A DNA stretch of 64,000 bases from the NCBI RefSeq assembly GCF_038397785.1, contig NZ_CP151642.1:1922001-1986000 (forward strand), read 5' to 3'. A model generated the notes under the pieces. The model made no database searches. It saw nothing but the letters and a program-made list of their open reading frames with translations, and was not told the DNA's origin. Both the position numbers and the translations under genes were made by a program. The stretch is from Salinibacterium sp. TMP30. Its GTDB lineage: Bacteria; Actinomycetota; Actinomycetes; Actinomycetales; Microbacteriaceae. Below, piece by piece: positions 58,968 to 64,000 of the stretch; positions within the stretch are counted from its first letter, which is position 1; each line of letters starts with the position of its first letter.

Positions 58968-60046
58968 GCCCTCAGCCCTTGCTCGCAGGCCACAATCTCG
59001 CTCGTCGCGACGCGTTCATCGTCGGCGTGCGCGCGCAAAGGATTGCCGGGTCCATAGTTCACTGCGGGGATTCCGAGCTCGGAAAAGCGGGCGACATCAG
59101 TCCAGCCATACTTGGGGGCCGGGGTGCCACCAACAGCATTCACAAAGTTTTGCGCAAGGGGGGCATCCAGTCCGGGCCGCGCTCCGCCGGCAAGGTCGGT
59201 GATGTCGAAGTCGAAACCGGCGAAGACTTCTCGCAGGTGATCAATGGCTTGCTCCGCGCTGCGATCAGGGGCGAAACGGAAGTTCACGGTGACCGTTGCG
59301 CGGTCAGGGATCACGTTGCCTGCCACTCCCCCCGAGATTCCGACAGCGTTGAGTCCCTCGCGATACACAAGGCCGTCGACCTCGCGCTGCTCGGGCTCGT
59401 AGGCGGCAAGAATCGCGAGCACGGGAGCCGCAGCGTGAATCGCATTCACGCCAACCCAGGACCTCGCGGAGTGCGCCCGCAGGCCGGTTAAGTGGATTTC
59501 TATGCGGGCCGTTCCATTGCAGCCGCCCTCGACGGAAGCGTTAGACGGCTCTCCCAAGATAGCGAAATCGCCAGCCATCAGATCGGGGCGATTGCGAGCG
59601 AGACGACCAAGGCCGTTCAGCTCAGCTTCTACCTCTTCATGGTCATAGAAAACCCACGTGACATCGATTGACGGGTCACTGAGTTCAGCAGCCAATTTGA
59701 GCGCAACAGCAACGCCGCCCTTCATGTCAACGGTGCCGCGGCCGACCAAGTGCTCTTCGCCGTCAATCTCCTGCGTCGTGGTGGGAAGATTCGCGTTAAT
59801 CGGAACCGTGTCAATGTGACCGGCGATCACCACACGCTGAGCCTTGCCACCGTTTGTGCGGGCAACGACGGCATCCGCATCCCGAATCACCTCAAGATGA
59901 TTGACGGCGTTCAGAGCCGATTCAATGGCGTCGGCGATGCGCCGCTCGTCACCCGACACCGACTCGATATCGCACAACTGGCGAGTAAGGTCGGGGCTCG
60001 AGGCACCCAAATCGAGCACGGGGATTGGGCGATCGGTCACGGGCAT
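58949..60046 (-). CDS. dapE: Succinyl-diaminopimelate desuccinylase
   Basis: This 365-residue M20-family zinc hydrolase removes succinate from N-succinyl-LL-diaminopimelate, giving LL-DAP for lysine and peptidoglycan. Visible zinc ligands are His in IAGHIDTVP, Asp in GTVDMKGGVA, Glu in YDHEEVEAELNG and ILGEPS. The dimerisation domain contains GGCNGTARIEIHLTGLRAHS. ATG 60046 is leaderless-like: TACACT (plus 60053-60058) ends 6 nt before it. It is divergent from dapD and overlaps the GT-C gene downstream. Confidence 0.93.
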   Translation of the reverse strand: MPVTDRPIPVLDLGASSPDLTRQLCDIESVSGDERRIADAIESALNAVNHLEVIRDADAVVARTNGGKAQRVVIAGHIDTVPINANLPTTTQEIDGEEHLVGRGTVDMKGGVAVALKLAAELSDPSIDVTWVFYDHEEVEAELNGLGRLARNRPDLMAGDFAILGEPSNASVEGGCNGTARIEIHLTGLRAHSARSWVGVNAIHAAAPVLAILAAYEPEQREVDGLVYREGLNAVGISGGVAGNVIPDRATVTVNFRFAPDRSAEQAIDHLREVFAGFDFDITDLAGGARPGLDAPLAQNFVNAVGGTPAPKYGWTDVARFSELGIPAVNYGPGNPLRAHADDERVATSEIVACEQGLRAWLTAR

Positions 60047-60072
60047 GCACCCAGTGTAAGTAATCTGGAGGT
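60047..60072. promoter_or_regulatory. 26-bp divergent dapE/dapD promoter with adjacent -10 boxes
   Basis: The minus-strand -10 TACACT (plus 60053-60058) and the plus-strand -10 TAATCT (60061-60066) are separated by 2 bp, and each lies 6 nt from its start codon. GGAGG at 60067-60071 is too near the dapD ATG to act as a normal SD. The -35 regions must lie inside the opposite gene's 5' end. Confidence 0.6.
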
Positions 60073-61014
60073 ATGACTTCGCGCACTGCATGGGGATACG
60101 GGCTCGCAACAATCGCTGCCGACGGAACAACACTGGATGTGTGGTTCCCTGCCCCACACCTAGGATCCATTCCCGAGGGCACCGACCCGCACTACGCCCC
60201 CGCCGATCTCGAGCAGCATTTAGGCACGGACGACCGTCGTCGAGTCGCCATCGAATTTGTCACCATCGAGATTGATTTGGATGCCGCACCGCACAACACG
60301 GCCGACGCCTACCTGCGTTTGCACCTGCTCAGTCATCTGCTCGTCGAGCCCAACAGCATCAACCTCGACGGCCTTTTCGGCACCTTGCCGATCGTGGTCT
60401 GGACCAACGCCGGCGCCGTGCACCCCGAGGACTACGCCGACCTGCGCGTCTCGCTACAGCGCGCAGCAATCGCCGTTACCGGCATCGACAAGTTCCCCCG
60501 GATGCTCGACTATGTTGTCCCGAAGCGCGTACGCATCGCCGACGCCTCGCGGGTGCGGCTCGGCGCCTACCTCTCGCCCGGCACCACTGTGATGCACGAA
60601 GGCTTCGTCAACTTCAATGCGGGTACGCTCGGCAGTTCGATGGTCGAGGGCCGCATCTCGCAGGGTGTTGTTGTGGGTGACGGTGCCGATATCGGTGGCG
60701 GAGCATCCATCATGGGCACTCTCAGCGGTGGCGGCACAGAACGTGTGTCGATCGGCGCTCGCGCCCTCCTCGGCGCCAACTCGGGCATCGGCATCGCGAT
60801 CGGCGACGACTCGGTGGTCGAAGCTGGCCTCTATGTGACGGCCGGCACCAAGGTCACCATCATTGACGGTTCGGCAACGCCTCGCACGGTCAAGGCTGTC
60901 GAACTCAGTGGCGTAAACGGGTTGTTGTTCCGCCGCAACTCGCTCACCGGTGCGGTCGAAGTGCTGCCCCGAAGCGGCACGGGCGTTGAACTCAACACGG
61001 TGCTGCACGCCTAA
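60073..61014 (+). CDS. dapD: Tetrahydrodipicolinate N-succinyltransferase
   Basis: This 313-residue enzyme transfers succinyl from succinyl-CoA to tetrahydrodipicolinate, the first step of the succinylase branch to DAP. The C-terminal half is a left-handed beta helix with hexapeptide repeats ([40 protein letters not shown]), and the actinobacterial N-terminal domain precedes it. ATG 60073 is the start; it appears leaderless. It is divergent from dapE by only 26 bp; dapC is 1.4 kb away. Confidence 0.94.
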   Translation: MTSRTAWGYGLATIAADGTTLDVWFPAPHLGSIPEGTDPHYAPADLEQHLGTDDRRRVAIEFVTIEIDLDAAPHNTADAYLRLHLLSHLLVEPNSINLDGLFGTLPIVVWTNAGAVHPEDYADLRVSLQRAAIAVTGIDKFPRMLDYVVPKRVRIADASRVRLGAYLSPGTTVMHEGFVNFNAGTLGSSMVEGRISQGVVVGDGADIGGGASIMGTLSGGGTERVSIGARALLGANSGIGIAIGDDSVVEAGLYVTAGTKVTIIDGSATPRTVKAVELSGVNGLLFRRNSLTGAVEVLPRSGTGVELNTVLHA

Positions 61015-61048
61015 CAACGGCTAAGCGTCACGCTGTCGCAGAGTCCTA

Positions 61049-62347
<1,299 letters not shown>

Positions 62348-62422
62348 TACAGCCTACAAGGCTTGAATGGCCACTGTCACACCGACCAACCAAGTAGGAC
62401 AGCCTTTAGAGGACACAGACAA

Positions 62423-62436
62423 AGCCCTAGCGGGCT
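62423..62436 (-). terminator. Short terminator hairpin after dapC
   Basis: AGCCC-GCTA-GGGCT on the minus strand is followed by TTGTCTGTG, a weak T-rich end. It lies 7 bp behind the dapC stop and upstream of the gltA promoter. Confidence 0.45.
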
Positions 62437-62443
62437 GGTGCAC

Positions 62444-63550
62444 TTAAGCCAGCAATTCGAGCCGCGCTACAGCCTCCGCAATGGTGTCATCACTTGCCGT
62501 GAGAGCAATACGAACGTGACGGGCAGGTTCTTCGCCATAGAACGAACCAGGAACAACAAGGATGCCGGACTGCGCAAGATCCCCCACCGTCTGCCACGAG
62601 TCTTCGTTCTTGGTTGCCCACAAGTAGAGACCAGCAATGCTGTCGTCGATGTGGAATCCAGCGCGCTCCAAGGCGGGGAGCAGTTTCGCTCTCCTCACCC
62701 GGTAGAGTTCACGCTGATGGGCAACGTGGGCTTCATCGCGCAGCGCCGTAACCATGGCTTCTTGCACGGGGGCTGGCGCAATGAGACCGGCATGCTTGCG
62801 AACGGCAAGCAGTTCCGCGATGAGCTGCGAGGATCCGGCAATGAATGCGGCGCGGTAGCCGGCGAGATTCGACTGCTTGCTGAGCGAATACACCGCGAGC
62901 ACTGACGAACGATCGTCTCCGATCACCTCGGGGTCCAGAATCGACGGTGTGGGGTCTGGTCCGCTCCAGTTCAACTCGGCGTAGCACTCATCCGAGGCGA
63001 TCACCGCTCCGAGTTCACGGGCTCGAGCAACCGCTGTCCGCAGCTGTTCGACATCAGAAACGCGACCATCGGGGTTACCGGGGCTATTGAGCCAGACGAG
63101 CGCCGTGTTTTCCGGCCACTCAGCGGGGTCGTCTGAGGCGAACGATGCGGCACCGACTAGCGCCGCACCGATCGCATAGGTGGGGTAGGCGACCGACGGA
63201 TGCACAACCACATCGTCCTTGCCCAGTCCGAGCAATAGCGGCAGCAGTGCCACGAGCTCCTTCGAGCCGATCGTGGGCAGCACGTGATCGACAGTCAGCC
63301 CGGCCACACCGCGGCGACGTTCAAACCATTCCACAATCGCTTCGCGCAACTGCACGGTGCCGGTGGTGGTGGGGTAAGCGTGAGCATCCGTTGCTGACGC
63401 AAGTGACTCACGGATGATCTGCGGGGTTGGATCTACGGGCGATCCGACCGAAAGATCGACGAAACCGTCGGGATGCGTGCGCGCAATCGTGCCGTAGGGA
63501 ACGAGAGCGTCCCAAGGGAAATCGGGCAGGGCCAACGGCGTGCGCGCCAT
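62444..63550 (-). CDS. dapC: Succinyldiaminopimelate transaminase
   Basis: This 368-residue class I/II PLP aminotransferase converts N-succinyl-2-amino-6-ketopimelate to N-succinyl-DAP between the DapD and DapE steps. Conserved are WLNSPGNPDGRV, VIASDECYAEL and the Schiff-base Lys in YSLSKQSNLAGYRAAF. The N-terminus LPDFPWDALVPYG is typical of actinobacterial DapC. The ATG at 63550 shares one base with the fdxA TGA (TGATG), so ferredoxin and DapC are co-translated, the usual actinobacterial pair. Confidence 0.92.
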   Translation of the reverse strand: MARTPLALPDFPWDALVPYGTIARTHPDGFVDLSVGSPVDPTPQIIRESLASATDAHAYPTTTGTVQLREAIVEWFERRRGVAGLTVDHVLPTIGSKELVALLPLLLGLGKDDVVVHPSVAYPTYAIGAALVGAASFASDDPAEWPENTALVWLNSPGNPDGRVSDVEQLRTAVARARELGAVIASDECYAELNWSGPDPTPSILDPEVIGDDRSSVLAVYSLSKQSNLAGYRAAFIAGSSQLIAELLAVRKHAGLIAPAPVQEAMVTALRDEAHVAHQRELYRVRRAKLLPALERAGFHIDDSIAGLYLWATKNEDSWQTVGDLAQSGILVVPGSFYGEEPARHVRIALTASDDTIAEAVARLELLA

Positions 63551-63885
63551 CAGTCTGAGGATCCGCCGCCCTCAGGAAGCGCAGCGACAAGCGGGTGATC
63601 CAGGTGAATCACGCCAACCTTCGCGGCCCCACCCGGCGAACTGACCTCGAGGAGGTCGAAGAACTCGACATTGACCTTGTAGTAATCCGCCCACTTATCG
63701 GGCGTATCATCTTCGTAATAGATGGCCTCAACCGGACACACTGGTTCACAGGCCCCGCAATCAACGCACTCATCCGGGTGGATGTAGAGCATGCGATCAC
63801 CCTCGTAGATGCAATCGACAGGGCATTCGTCGATGCACGCGCGATCTTTAAGGTCGACACACGGCTGGGCGATGATGTACGTCAA
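63550..63885 (-). CDS. fdxA: 7Fe ferredoxin (3Fe-4S plus 4Fe-4S)
   Basis: This 111-residue electron carrier has MTYIIAQPCVDLKDRACIDE with further Cys in CPVDCIYEG, then CVDCGACEPVCPVEAI. This forms one 3Fe-4S and one 4Fe-4S centre, as in mycobacterial FdxA/FdxC. Start is the TTG at 63885; the family start MTYxIAQPCVD matches. It overlaps the upstream gene's TGA as TTGA. The C-terminal 50 residues are the usual non-cluster extension. Confidence 0.93.
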   Translation of the reverse strand: MTYIIAQPCVDLKDRACIDECPVDCIYEGDRMLYIHPDECVDCGACEPVCPVEAIYYEDDTPDKWADYYKVNVEFFDLLEVSSPGGAAKVGVIHLDHPLVAALPEGGGSSD

Positions 63886-64000
63886 GAGTTATCCGCACCT
63901 TTCACGGGAGAGTTCAACTCAATGTTATCGCGGCTTGGCGTCGACGCCTGACGGTTCACCCGTGGCCAGCCGACGACCAGCAGCACGATCAGCACCGGGG
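63882..64000 (-). CDS. 3' end of a membrane-protein gene (partial)
   Basis: The last 38 codons of a minus-strand gene that enters from beyond the window edge read PVLIVLLVVGWPRVNRQAST and a polar tail ending KGADNS. A hydrophobic helix is followed by a short cytoplasmic C-terminus. Its TGA overlaps the fdxA TTG start. The rest of the gene is outside the window, so no function can be given. Confidence 0.55.
   Translation of the reverse strand, partial: PVLIVLLVVGWPRVNRQASTPSRDNIELNSPVKGADNS

Overview
The window comes from a moderately GC-rich actinobacterium, most likely a Microbacteriaceae member (Salinibacterium/Leifsonia type). This is an inference from gene content: an AdnAB-type helicase-nuclease pair, DUF3107 and DUF3117 proteins, a UPF0182 membrane protein next to a PDZ/Lon-like protease, a DUF2342 metalloprotease, a class-E-sortase-type LAxTG surface protein, succinylase-branch dap genes, an FdxA ferredoxin, and many GTG/TTG starts. 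Many genes also appear leaderless: a TANNNT-like -10 box lies 6-7 nt before the start codon and no Shine-Dalgarno (SD) sequence is present.

Layout. 1-5.1 kb: a tightly overlapped polyamine/GABA-type catabolic operon (glutamine-synthetase-like ligase, gamma-Glu amidohydrolase, aldehyde dehydrogenase, SDR, GntR/FCD regulator). 5.1-12.9 kb: oligopeptidase B, NadE, a soluble-type flavoprotein dehydrogenase behind a structured leader, a small membrane protein and a ThrE-like exporter. 13.2 kb: initiator tRNA with a terminator. 13.4-35.4 kb: a block in the same order as Mycobacterium tuberculosis Rv3193c-Rv3211 (UPF0182, PDZ protease, DUF2342, TOMM-type protein, UvrD2, NudC, AdnB, AdnA, DUF3107, ferritin-like, DEAD helicase). 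An APH-like protein, an MFS exporter and a LysR regulator sit between nudC and adnAB. 35.4-42.4 kb: an EncFtn-like ferritin, a conserved hypothetical, a fossil of the helicase tail, LDH, a PatB/MalY aminotransferase, a PHP phosphoesterase, an EEP nuclease and aminopeptidase P.

42.4-57.7 kb: a stress protein, the MgtE-N/CBS - DUF1003 - Mrp operon, a 40-aa membrane peptide, a LysR regulator, a PLP-decarboxylase/GPH-transporter operon divergent from an aldehyde dehydrogenase, a NIDO-domain surface protein, TatB, an O-methyltransferase, a UvrA2-type ABC protein and DUF3117. This resembles M. tuberculosis Rv1211-Rv1232c. 57.7-64 kb: a GT-C mannosyltransferase, dapE and dapD divergent over only 26 bp, citrate synthase, dapC and fdxA (lysine/peptidoglycan precursor supply), then the 3' end of a further membrane-protein gene.

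No CRISPR array, prophage, insertion sequence or obvious defence island is visible. The most interesting items are the structured leader of the flavoprotein gene, an EncFtn-like protein without an encapsulin or a cargo peptide, back-to-back leaderless promoters sharing tiny intergenic spaces, a catalytically degenerate APH-fold protein, and several microduplications that straddle stop codons.
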